Part shown: one piece after another, positions 1-6,945 of the stretch
Layout of the letters: every line of letters begins with the position of its first letter
How positions within the stretch are numbered: position 1 is the stretch's first letter
From: Chloroflexota bacterium
Lineage (GTDB): Bacteria; Chloroflexota; UBA6077; FW602-bin22
Direction of reading: 5' to 3'
Length of the DNA: 43,607 bases
Assembly: GCA_016875715.1 (NCBI GenBank)
Contig: VGOZ01000023.1
Coordinates: 1 to 43,607, forward strand
Position numbers and translations under genes: made by a program
The notes under the pieces: model-generated
What the model saw: only the letters and a program-made list of their open reading frames with translations
Told to the model about the DNA's origin: nothing
The model's database searches: none

Positions 1-78
1 GCTGAGCTCCGCCTGTTGAGATCGCTTGAAAGCTCCGCCCACTCTCTACCAGCCTGCCGACGGTTCCTTTACTCAATC

Positions 79-151
79 TGAACCGCCCCGGGAAAAGTGA
101 AGGCTCCATGCCATGAGAGGATGGAGCCTTCACTTTTCCCGGGGCGGTTCA
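79..151. repeat. 31-bp perfect inverted repeat (long hairpin)
   Basis: The arm at 79-109 is the exact reverse complement of 121-151, separated by an 11-base loop (110-120). The left arm contains CCCCGGGAAAAGTGAAGG. RNA from either strand would fold into a very stable hairpin. No T-run follows either arm, so it is not a textbook intrinsic terminator. It could be a terminator of another kind, a REP/MITE-like repeat, or a processed RNA structure. Only one copy was noticed in this window. Confidence 0.9.
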
Positions 152-529
152 TGGCGACCGCGATCAGATCGCTCGGTGGGACTGATCGCCCCGCCCTGCT
201 AGCTCCAGTCACACCCGCAATCGGCCTAGACGACGACCGCGACGCCGCCTGTCGCTCGGGCGGTGACGAGAATGGAGTCGTTTCGTTTCGTGCTGATGAC
301 CTTCGGTCGTAAAGGTTCACTGGCCCCGACTAGATCAGGTTCCTGCGCGGCGGGCCTCCGCGATGAGACTGGGCACACCCTCGAAGGTGACGGGCCGACC
401 GCCCAACGCCGCGAAGATTCTCAGCATCGAACTGATCCACAATTAACCCCGGCCCTGCTGCCCTCCGCCCCGCGCCGAGACGTGACGAAAAATGCCGGGT
501 CGTCGCCACGCGCAGCATCGGCGGCCGGT
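152..529. other. Intergenic region, no gene recognised
   Basis: This stretch between the long inverted repeat and the 3' end of the alpha-hydroxy-acid oxidase has several short open frames. None encodes a recognisable domain or has a convincing ribosome binding site. No tRNA, terminator with a T-run, or repeat was seen in it. Confidence 0.5.
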
Positions 530-1684
530 CTAGCAGCCGGTGGAGAAGCGCAGATTCTCGCGACCCACCTGCGACAGGGACGGTACGCCAATTAGGGCAA
601 GGCATCGGTCGATCTCGTCCTTGAGGATGCGGAAGACGTGGTCGACGCCCTCCTCGCCGGACGCACCCAGGCCGTAGACGTAGGCGCGCCCGACGAGCAC
701 CGCTCGAGCTCCGAGCGCGAAGGCCTTGACGATGTCGCTGCCGCGGCGGACACCGCTGTCCAGGTACACCTCCGCTCGGTCAGCGCAAGCGGCGACAATC
801 TCGGGCAGCACCTCGATCGACGCCGGGGCGTAGTCAAGTTGGCGCCCGCCGTGGTTCGAGACGATGAACCCGTTCACGCCGACGTCGAGCGCCCGAGCCA
901 CGTCTCGGGTCGACGTGATGCCCTTCAGCAGCATCGGGCCCCGCCAGCGCGCCCGAAACTGCTCGAGGTCGCGCCACGACACACTCGGATCGAGTTCCCG
1001 CGCGACACGGTTGCCAAGCTCGACGAATTGGCTGGCGGTCAGCGCCGCGACGCTCGGCGTGTTTGCGAGCGTCGGTCGCGGTCCCTTCAGGAACCGGTGC
1101 AGCCAACCAGGATGCGAAGCGAAGTCGAGCACGTTGGCGAGGGTGATCCTTGGCGGCGACTGGTAACCGTTGCGGATGTTCCGCTCGCGCATGCTCGGAA
1201 GCTGGGTGTCGACCGTGACCGCGAGCGCCTGGTAACCCGCCGCCTGCGCGCGATCGATCAGATCGAGCGTCCAGGCGCGGTTCTTGGTGACGTAGAGCTG
1301 GAACCACCGCGGCCCGACGCCTGTGCCGGCGATCTCTTCGATCGAGTTCGAGGCGAACGTGCTCAGCGCGAACCCGGCGCCCGCACGCCCTGCCGCCCGC
1401 GCTGCGAGTAGCTCGGCATTCGGCCAAGCGATGCTCGTGAGGCCTGTCGGGGCGACGAGAATGGGCGTCTCGAGCCTTTGCCCGAAGACGGTGGTGGACT
1501 GATCGCGGCTGGAGACGTCGACCAGTACCCGAGGATCGAACATGATCCGCTCGAACGCGGCCTGATTCCGTCGCTGCGTCCACTCGTCGTTTGCCCCGCC
1601 GTCGACGAAGTCGAACATTGCTCGCGGCATATTCGCCTTCGCCGCCCGGCGAAGATCCTCGACGTTGACGAACTTCGTGGACAT
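530..1684 (-). CDS. FMN-dependent alpha-hydroxy-acid oxidase/dehydrogenase
   Basis: A 384-residue protein of the glycolate oxidase / L-lactate dehydrogenase (LldD) / lactate monooxygenase family, which oxidises small 2-hydroxy acids to 2-oxo acids using FMN in a TIM barrel. Family residues seen are the QLY motif (WFQLYVTK), an Asp in TVDTQ, the RERN arginines, Lys in MLLKGI, and the catalytic His and Arg in SNHGGRQLD. The tyrosine that in spinach glycolate oxidase is Tyr24 aligns with Phe here (FDFVDGGAND). The ATG is preceded by GGGAGGGGG at good spacing. The substrate cannot be read from the sequence. It is monocistronic as far as the window shows. Confidence 0.92.
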   Translation of the reverse strand: MSTKFVNVEDLRRAAKANMPRAMFDFVDGGANDEWTQRRNQAAFERIMFDPRVLVDVSSRDQSTTVFGQRLETPILVAPTGLTSIAWPNAELLAARAAGRAGAGFALSTFASNSIEEIAGTGVGPRWFQLYVTKNRAWTLDLIDRAQAAGYQALAVTVDTQLPSMRERNIRNGYQSPPRITLANVLDFASHPGWLHRFLKGPRPTLANTPSVAALTASQFVELGNRVARELDPSVSWRDLEQFRARWRGPMLLKGITSTRDVARALDVGVNGFIVSNHGGRQLDYAPASIEVLPEIVAACADRAEVYLDSGVRRGSDIVKAFALGARAVLVGRAYVYGLGASGEEGVDHVFRILKDEIDRCLALIGVPSLSQVGRENLRFSTGC

Positions 1685-2055
1685 CCCAGCCCCCTCCCGT
1701 AATGCGGCGTTCCGCCGTGTCAGGGTAGCCAGTTCGCCAGCCCCGCCGTGCAGGCTTATTGGCCCCTCGACCGGGGGAGCGCATAGCAGCGGTCGCCGTT
1801 TCGGTCAGCGCGCGGCACAGTCTCGTTCTGGTGAAGCTGCCGCGTGCCTGCGGTCGAGTTGCATCTAATCCGTGGGTGCCATCGGCCGAATCACCAGAAC
1901 TGCCTATCTCGGCAGCGCCTCAGCCGTCGCAGAGTCCCTCGTACGACCGGATGGCGCTTCCGCTCGTCCGAGTTCGATTTCCGACCAAGGGACGTTCGCT
2001 CCCTTGGTCACTTTGCTCATGGAGAGCAAGGGACTCAACTATTGTGATCTCAAGG
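1685..2055. other. Intergenic region between oxidase start and tRNA 3' end
   Basis: No gene is supported here. It should hold the promoter of the oxidase (leftward) and the 3' flank of the tRNA. Next to the oxidase start there is a small inverted repeat (CGGCG-GAA-CGCCG). The only strong structure is the hairpin at 1983-2009, listed separately. No -35/-10 pair was convincing. Confidence 0.5.
1983..2009 (-). terminator. Hairpin downstream of the tRNA, possible terminator
   Basis: A perfect 10-bp stem (GACCAAGGGA / TCCCTTGGTC) with a 7-base loop lies about 45 bases beyond the tRNA 3' end on the tRNA strand. There is no T-run after it, so a terminator role is inferred. The left arm with its two preceding bases, CCGACCAAGGG, also occurs inside the tRNA gene at 2079-2089, so the element might derive from a tRNA fragment. 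Confidence 0.4.
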
Positions 2056-2127
2056 TGGCAGGGGGGAGATTTGAACTCCCGACCAAGGGCTTATGAGTCC
2101 CCTGCTCTACCACTGAGCTACCCTGCC
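2056..2127 (-). tRNA. tRNA with CAU anticodon, probably elongator tRNA-Met
   Basis: Read on the minus strand, the gene folds as a cloverleaf. The acceptor stem is GGCAGGG/CCCTGCC with discriminator A, the D stem is GCTC/GAGC, the anticodon loop is CTCATAA, and the T arm is GGGAG-TTCAAAT-CTCCC. The 3' CCA is not fully encoded (the discriminator is followed by CCT). The anticodon stem has an A-G apposition next to the loop, which is tolerated in some tRNA-Met genes. A CAU anticodon could also be lysidine-modified tRNA-Ile2. The acceptor is fully paired at position 1-72, so an initiator tRNA is unlikely. Confidence 0.93.
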
Positions 2128-2157
2128 GCGATCCCGGAGTTTAGCAGCGCCCTTCGA

Positions 2158-2496
2158 TCAGGACTCCGCAAGCAGGCGATCCACCCGCGCGGCCATCACG
2201 AAGTCCGCCTCGCTCAGGTTCTTGATCGCATGGGTCGTGAACTCGATGATCAGTCGGCCCCAGTGCACGTGGAGGTCGGGGTGGTGGCCCGATTCCTGGG
2301 CCAGTGCCCCGATCCGCTGCGCCATGGCCAGCGGTCCGGCGAAGTCGCGATGGCGGATGACGCGACGGAGGAGCCGGTCCTCCACCAGCGACCACGCTGG
2401 ATCGAGATCGGCCAGGAGCGCCGCACGCTGCTCGCGCGGTACCGGCAGGGTGTGGACGGTGCACGGAACGCAGATGCGCGCCGCCAGATCGGCCAT
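2158..2496 (-). CDS. Pterin-4a-carbinolamine dehydratase family protein
   Basis: A 112-residue protein with the PCD/DCoH signature: ESGHHP (His71, His72, Pro73), then His89 in TTHA and Asp98 in SEAD, in the usual spacing. PCDs dehydrate 4a-hydroxytetrahydrobiopterin during pterin recycling. In bacteria that lack aromatic amino acid hydroxylases they are also linked to molybdopterin metabolism. The reading frame stays open far upstream, but the ATG at 2496 gives the normal family length and avoids overlapping the divergent gene that starts at 2521. No phenylalanine hydroxylase is in the window, so the pathway is not fixed. Confidence 0.9.
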   Translation of the reverse strand: MADLAARICVPCTVHTLPVPREQRAALLADLDPAWSLVEDRLLRRVIRHRDFAGPLAMAQRIGALAQESGHHPDLHVHWGRLIIEFTTHAIKNLSEADFVMAARVDRLLAES

Positions 2497-2520
2497 GGCG
2501 GAGATGTTGCCTATAACTGA

Positions 2521-3408
2521 GTGAGCATGTCCAGAGCCACGCTCCGCCTGAAACGACGCGGCTTCGTCGGCCTCGCGCTGGCGGCGCCGGTGGTTCTCGC
2601 GGCGTGCTCGCCACCTGTACTGCCGACGCAGACGATCCCCATCCGAGACCCTGCCGGCTGGACGCCAATCCTCCCCTCCTCCGACCTGGCCATCGGCCCG
2701 GGCCGCTTCACCTATGCCGTGCTCGATGAACGAAATCGGCCCATCCTGGACGCCGCGGTCCATCTGCGTTTCTTCGACCTTACGAGTGGAGAGGACGCAC
2801 CCACGTTCGCGGCGGATGCGCCTTTCCGTGGCTATGGACTGGGCGAGCGCGGGGTGTATGTCGCGCGCGTCACATTTCCGCGGGCCGGCGCGTGGGGTGT
2901 CGAGGCCCGCATCCACCGTCCGGCGGCCGTTGAGAGAGTCCTGCGCACCCGGTTCGACGTCCGGGAGACCGCGCGGACGCCCGCGATCGGTGCCGCCGCT
3001 CCCTCGTCACGCCAGCATCTGATGGCCGGTGCGCCCGAACCTCGTCTCATATGCACGCGCCAGCCCGCCTGCCCGCTCCACGACGTCACGATCGCGGACG
3101 CGATCGCGCGGGGAAGACCCAGCCTCGTGATCTTCGCGACCCCGGCATTCTGTACCAGTGCGGTGTGCGGACCGGACCTCGAAGCCGGGCTAGGCCTGAT
3201 GCCGCGTTACGGCGACCGAGTCCAGTTCATCCACGTCGAGATCTACGCGAACCTGGAGCTAACCGCGGCGCACCCAACGGTGCTCGAATGGGGACTGCCC
3301 AGCGAGCCGTGGGCGTTCCTGATCGATGGACAGGGGCGCATCGCCGACAAACTGGAGGGAGGCATTACGCCCGAAGAGCTCGCGGAGGCCGTCGAACGGG
3401 TCGCCTGA
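2521..3408 (+). CDS. Tat-type lipoprotein with thioredoxin-like C-terminal domain
   Basis: A 295-residue exported protein. The N-terminus has a twin-arginine-like stretch (LKRRGFVG, residues 10-17), a hydrophobic segment and a lipobox LAAC with Cys29, so it should be anchored outside the membrane. Residues about 55-150 look like an all-beta domain. From residue 200 there is a thioredoxin-type fold: a beta strand, FCTSAVC (Cys211 and Cys216, a CX4C spacing), and SEPWAF with a probable cis-Pro near 263. The spacing differs from thioredoxin CXXC and SCO CX3C. A further pair of cysteines (CTRQPAC) lies just before it. The likely role is thiol redox or copper handling outside the cell, by inference only. 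The start is GTG. Confidence 0.75.
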   Translation: MSMSRATLRLKRRGFVGLALAAPVVLAACSPPVLPTQTIPIRDPAGWTPILPSSDLAIGPGRFTYAVLDERNRPILDAAVHLRFFDLTSGEDAPTFAADAPFRGYGLGERGVYVARVTFPRAGAWGVEARIHRPAAVERVLRTRFDVRETARTPAIGAAAPSSRQHLMAGAPEPRLICTRQPACPLHDVTIADAIARGRPSLVIFATPAFCTSAVCGPDLEAGLGLMPRYGDRVQFIHVEIYANLELTAAHPTVLEWGLPSEPWAFLIDGQGRIADKLEGGITPEELAEAVERVA

Positions 3409-3413
3409 TCGGG

Positions 3414-3698
3414 TTGGGCTTGTTCGCCTTCCTGCTGGCGTGTGCCGCCGAGGAGCGCGTCCGCGGTGTGGTGATCGACGTGACGTCCTCTGGCGTGCTC
3501 GTGACCGAGGAGATCGCGCTGCGCACGAGCGACGGAGCGGTGATGCGCTTCATCGTCGGTGGCGAGGCGCAGCGATCCGCCCACGCGCCATCGCCGGGCC
3601 ATCTCCGGAGTCACATGGTCGACGGCACACTTGTGCACGTCACATTCCGGCGAGAGAGTGGCAGTCTCGTCGCACTTCGGATCGAGGATGAACCGTAG
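3414..3698 (+). CDS. Small putative lipoprotein, function unknown
   Basis: About 95 residues. The N-terminus is a short hydrophobic run ending in FLLAC, which reads as a lipobox. The rest (GVVIDVTSSGVLVTEEIALRT onward, about 85 residues) looks like a small beta-rich domain with no family I recognise. The start is uncertain. TTG at 3414 gives a very short signal. CTG at 3405 would overlap the preceding stop (CTGA), give a better signal length and suggest translational coupling with the thioredoxin-like lipoprotein. No ATG, GTG or TTG lies closer upstream in frame. Confidence 0.6.
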   Translation: MGLFAFLLACAAEERVRGVVIDVTSSGVLVTEEIALRTSDGAVMRFIVGGEAQRSAHAPSPGHLRSHMVDGTLVHVTFRRESGSLVALRIEDEP

Positions 3699-3713
3699 CT
3701 AGAATCCGTTGCC

Positions 3714-4214
3714 ATGGATGCGGCGCCGTACGACATTCGCCTGGCGACGGCGGCGGATAGCGCCGGACTGCGTGCGATCAAGCGAACACTTACGAACCCC
3801 GACGGCGCTCCGCGTCGCCGCTCGTTCACCGACGCGATCGATCGCGGGGAGCTCCTCGTCGTGGCGCGTCGCGTGCGCGATGGTGGCCAGGCGGTAGATG
3901 CCTACATCGAGTGGCACAGCCGGGTTGATGGGATGGTGACCATCCGGGAGATTGGGTCGGAGGGCGAGGAGCCAAACAACAGCCATGTGAAGCGGCTGGT
4001 CCGCGAGTTGCTGCGGATGGCCAGCCCACCGCTCGCGACGCTGAAGGTTGATCGCGATGCGAAGGTGTGGAATCAATTGCTGGCCGAGGTGGGCGGTTTC
4101 CGTCTCGAGGGGCAGGAGTACTCGCGGCCGCGCTATCGCAACATCTGGTCGTGGACCCCGGCCACCGAGGCCGAGGACCGCCAGCGAGCGCTCCGCTCGG
4201 CCCCGCGTCGCTGA
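3714..4214 (+). CDS. GNAT-like acetyltransferase fold protein, divergent
   Basis: A 166-residue protein beginning YDIRLATAADSAGL, the usual first strand and helix of GNAT N-acetyltransferases. It continues with a strand that reads LLVVAR and a central helix HVKRLVRELLRMA. The acetyl-CoA pyrophosphate loop (R/Q-x-x-G-x-G/A) is not evident where expected; SEGEEPNNS stands there instead. Acetyltransferase activity is therefore doubtful, and this may be a GNAT-fold protein with another role. It lies 15 bases after the small lipoprotein gene and shares a TGATG stop/start overlap with the next gene. Confidence 0.6.
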   Translation: MDAAPYDIRLATAADSAGLRAIKRTLTNPDGAPRRRSFTDAIDRGELLVVARRVRDGGQAVDAYIEWHSRVDGMVTIREIGSEGEEPNNSHVKRLVRELLRMASPPLATLKVDRDAKVWNQLLAEVGGFRLEGQEYSRPRYRNIWSWTPATEAEDRQRALRSAPRR

Positions 4215-4852
4215 TGGCGAAGCGGAACAAGCTCAGCCGGAGCAGCCTCCTCTGGTTCATCCGCAGCCGCTCGTACGTCCCGGTGCCGGAACTGCGCCGC
4301 CGCTTCGATCTGGATGGTATTGACGAGATCCGTGTGATCCAGACCGGGGACGGTCCGGCCTACGTTGGGCTGCCTGAGCGCGCCGCCCAGTTCGTCGAGG
4401 CCCTCACACGTGAGAGCCGCCTCGGGCTCAATTTCGCGCCCGATCTTACCGGCCGCATTGTCCAGGGCATTTATGCCCACGAACCCGTGCGCGTCCCGGT
4501 CGGCCTGCAGGGGTCGGCCAGGGCGAACGAAGCACCTCCGGATGAACCGGAGGGTGACGATGCGGAGGACGGGGAGTCAGCGGTTCGCAACCAGGCCGTA
4601 ACGATCGTTCGGCGACCGCTGCCGCGCCCGATGCGCGCTGGCGGGCATTTCCGCGGTGCGCCCGATCGACTGCCCGAGGCAAACGCCTTGGCGACCAACG
4701 ATCCCTTGGCTGTCGATGCGTCGCGGACTCAGGCCGCTGGCGAGGATGTTAGACCGCCGCAGGGGCGCCGGCGTGGGCGCCGACGGGGGCGCCGGGGTTC
4801 AGGTTCGGGCGCGCCGGCTGGCGAAGCGCCACCATCGCCTCCAGAGCCCTGA
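4214..4852 (+). CDS. Uncharacterised protein with possible winged-helix N-terminus and Arg/Gly-rich tail
   Basis: 212 residues, no recognised family. Residues 1-70 (SLLWFIRSRSYVPVPELRR, then a short beta-hairpin-like DEIRVIQTGDGPAYVGL) resemble a winged helix-turn-helix. Residues 100-185 are low complexity with an acidic patch (EPEGDDAEDGE). The C-terminus has a basic RG-type repeat (RRRGRRRGRRGSGSG) ending in Pro-rich sequence. Such tails usually bind RNA or DNA, so a nucleic-acid role is inferred. The start ATG overlaps the stop of the upstream gene (TGATG). Its last 104 bases overlap the 3' end of the opposing glycosyltransferase gene. Confidence 0.6.
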   Translation: MAKRNKLSRSSLLWFIRSRSYVPVPELRRRFDLDGIDEIRVIQTGDGPAYVGLPERAAQFVEALTRESRLGLNFAPDLTGRIVQGIYAHEPVRVPVGLQGSARANEAPPDEPEGDDAEDGESAVRNQAVTIVRRPLPRPMRAGGHFRGAPDRLPEANALATNDPLAVDASRTQAAGEDVRPPQGRRRGRRRGRRGSGSGAPAGEAPPSPPEP

Positions 4853-6332
4853 CCGCCGAGGCCAGATCACCGGACGCCTGATAGGCGTCCGCGAGCGCGT
4901 GGAGGTACTCGGCTCTGAGGCGCGGTGCGGCCGACGCGAACTGTGGTGTTTCGATCGCCGCGTCGAGGACTCGTGTGGCGATCGCGGGTTCCCTTCCGGC
5001 CAGAAGCGCCCGGGCCAGTTCCACTCGCAGGGGCAACAGGTAGGGCGCCACGACGACAGCCTCACTGAGACGGTCGACGGCCTCCTGCAGTCGATTCTCT
5101 TGGCGATCGAGTCGCGCCCGTGCGATCACCAGCGCGGGGTTCTCGGGTGTCCGCGCGAGCGCCCGCTCCAGCAGGTCGCGCGCGCCGACCGGATCCGCGT
5201 GGGCGATCGCCTCGGCGCGATGGAGGGCGATCTCCGCGGACAAAGGGAGGATCGCCGCGGCGCGATCGAAATAGTCCAGTGCCAGCGAGACGTCGCCACG
5301 GCGTCGGCCGATCTCTCCGCGAAGTAGCAGCAGGCGGACGCGCGAACCCTCGCGCGGAGAGATATCCGCGACTCTCGGAGCACGGGAATCCGCAAGTGCG
5401 AGGCCGGCCTCGGCGATCGCGTCGGCCCGCGCGAAGTCCCCTTCATGCACGGCGGCCGACGCGGCGAGGGCATGCAGAGCGAGGCTGCCCGTGTGCGCCG
5501 CCACGCGCGCGGCAAACTCGGCCGCCTCGCGATATTCGCCCGAGCTCACCAGAGCGATCGCGTACGACTGGCAGGCGTACATCCAGGCTTCGGCGGGCAG
5601 TTCCCGCTCGAATGCTGCCAGATGGTCGCGATAGATCTCCAGCGCCTGGGCGTTGCGTGCCTGGGCTGCGTACTCCTGGGCCAGGTAGAAGAGCGTGATC
5701 GTTCGCTCGCCGCCCGAACGCAACTGTTCGTAGAGGAGACGGAGGTTGCGGTCCCACTTCTCCTGGCGCGTGCGCTCCGACGCGGTGTAGCCGTGGTGGA
5801 GCACCTCGATCGCATCGACGTGCCCGACCTCGATCGGTCGGTCGAGCAGATCGATTCGCCACTCCTCGTGCACCGGTCGAGCGTACCGCAGTCCCGGAGT
5901 GTTGCTGGCCAGGCGGCGTAACCTCGCCTGATGCAAGTCCCCGTAATCGTCCACGGAAGAGACGGTGACCGTGAGCAGAGTCGGACCGGACGGATCGCGC
6001 GCGACGATCGCGCGGAGGGGTTCAATTGAGGCGGCTGTGAGTTCCTCGTCCGCGTCGAGGATCAGCAGCCAGGCCCCGTGCGCCTGGTTGATGGCGGCGT
6101 TGCGCGCGTGGCTGAAGTCGTTTTGCCAGGCGATCTCGAACACGCGCGCACGGTGCGCGCGCGCGACCTCGCGGGTGCGGTCAACCGAGCCAGTGTCCAC
6201 AACGATCGTCTCGTCGGCAATACCGCGAACGCTACGGAGGAGGCGGGGAAGGTTACGCTCCTCGTTCTTTGCAATGACGCACAGCGAGAGGCGAGGCGAA
6301 GCGGCGGCGCTGCGCCGGCGCGCCTCACCCAC
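4749..6332 (-). CDS. GT2 family glycosyltransferase with C-terminal TPR-like repeats
   Basis: A 527-residue protein. Residues 15-240 form a GT-A domain: LSLCVIAKNEE start, DTGSVDRT (46-53), and metal-binding DADEE (DxD at 93-95). The remainder is alpha-helical with repeated TPR-like segments rich in Ala and Leu (for example AADAYQASGDLASAVRALEA near the end), typical of GT2-TPR proteins that glycosylate proteins or build surface glycans. The start is GTG. It sits 54 bases downstream of fliS and points the same way as flagellin and fliS, so it probably shares their transcript and may modify flagellin. The 3' end overlaps the convergent gene by 104 bases. Confidence 0.85.
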   Translation of the reverse strand: MGEARRRSAAASPRLSLCVIAKNEERNLPRLLRSVRGIADETIVVDTGSVDRTREVARAHRARVFEIAWQNDFSHARNAAINQAHGAWLLILDADEELTAASIEPLRAIVARDPSGPTLLTVTVSSVDDYGDLHQARLRRLASNTPGLRYARPVHEEWRIDLLDRPIEVGHVDAIEVLHHGYTASERTRQEKWDRNLRLLYEQLRSGGERTITLFYLAQEYAAQARNAQALEIYRDHLAAFERELPAEAWMYACQSYAIALVSSGEYREAAEFAARVAAHTGSLALHALAASAAVHEGDFARADAIAEAGLALADSRAPRVADISPREGSRVRLLLLRGEIGRRRGDVSLALDYFDRAAAILPLSAEIALHRAEAIAHADPVGARDLLERALARTPENPALVIARARLDRQENRLQEAVDRLSEAVVVAPYLLPLRVELARALLAGREPAIATRVLDAAIETPQFASAAPRLRAEYLHALADAYQASGDLASAVRALEAMVALRQPARPNLNPGAPVGAHAGAPAAV

Positions 6333-6386
6333 GGCGATACGCCTGGCGATGCGTCACACGCTGACTATCGGCCGGGTCGAGACCGG

Positions 6387-6803
6387 TCAGCAGTGCCGGT
6401 CGAGAGACGGCCGAGCGACCGCGGGCTTCGGCGGACCGGACGGGAGCGCGATCGACTCCCACGCGCCGAGGAGTTCGCGAAGGTGCCTGATCGCCTCATC
6501 GATCGAGGCGATCTGCTTCTCGATGTTCGCCTGGTAAAGCTGCTGGTAGATGTAGTTGTGGAGCGCGAAGAGATCCTGCGTAATCTGCTCCGTCCCCGGC
6601 CGAAAGCCGATCATCAGCTCGATGACAATCTCCTGCGCGCGGAGCAGGCTGCGGTGACTGCCCTGGACGTCGCGGCTGGCCATCTGCATCCTGGCCTTGG
6701 TGGCGAAGCGAATAGTCCCGCGATACAGCATCACCACGAGCTCGGCCTGACTGCTGCTCACTGCTTGGGCGCGCGCGTACGCATTCACAGAAAGGGGGGC
6801 CAT
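6387..6803 (-). CDS. fliS: Flagellar secretion chaperone FliS
   Basis: 138 residues from the ATG at 6803, beginning MAPLSVNAYARAQ. Family features are the ELVVMLYRGTIRF helix, the HRSLLRAQEIVIELM helix, and the LFALHNYIYQQLYQANIEK helix that packs the flagellin C-terminus. FliS binds newly made flagellin, stops premature polymerisation and delivers it to the export gate. An upstream in-frame ATG exists, but GGAGG nine bases before this ATG decides the start. The C-terminal 20 residues are Pro-rich. It lies directly downstream of flagellin, as expected for a chaperone and its client. Confidence 0.93.
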   Translation of the reverse strand: MAPLSVNAYARAQAVSSSQAELVVMLYRGTIRFATKARMQMASRDVQGSHRSLLRAQEIVIELMIGFRPGTEQITQDLFALHNYIYQQLYQANIEKQIASIDEAIRHLRELLGAWESIALPSGPPKPAVARPSLDRHC

Positions 6804-6945
6804 CAGGAGCCTCCGTTCGCGCATCGATCGGCGCATCCCCAACCCCACGGGGTTTCCCCTAAAGGAATGCGCCGCCCGTTCCGATAATGACCGCGTGGCC
6901 CGAGTGGCCAGCGATTAACAGGTGAAGAGATCGTCCTACGGTTCC

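Noticed and set aside
263-595. 110-residue open frame on the plus strand
   Set aside because: Arg/Ala/Ser-rich with no domain, no ribosome binding site, and it runs into the real oxidase gene on the other strand.
638-1411. Long plus-strand frame antisense to the oxidase
   Set aside because: A high-GC shadow of the oxidase; composition is Arg/Ala-rich and no family is recognised.
1759-2520. 253-residue plus-strand frame across the tRNA and the dehydratase
   Set aside because: It reads through a tRNA gene and antisense to a clear PCD gene.
4656-5327. Plus-strand frame opposite the glycosyltransferase TPR region
   Set aside because: Antisense shadow; the minus-strand frame has GT2 motifs and TPR periodicity.
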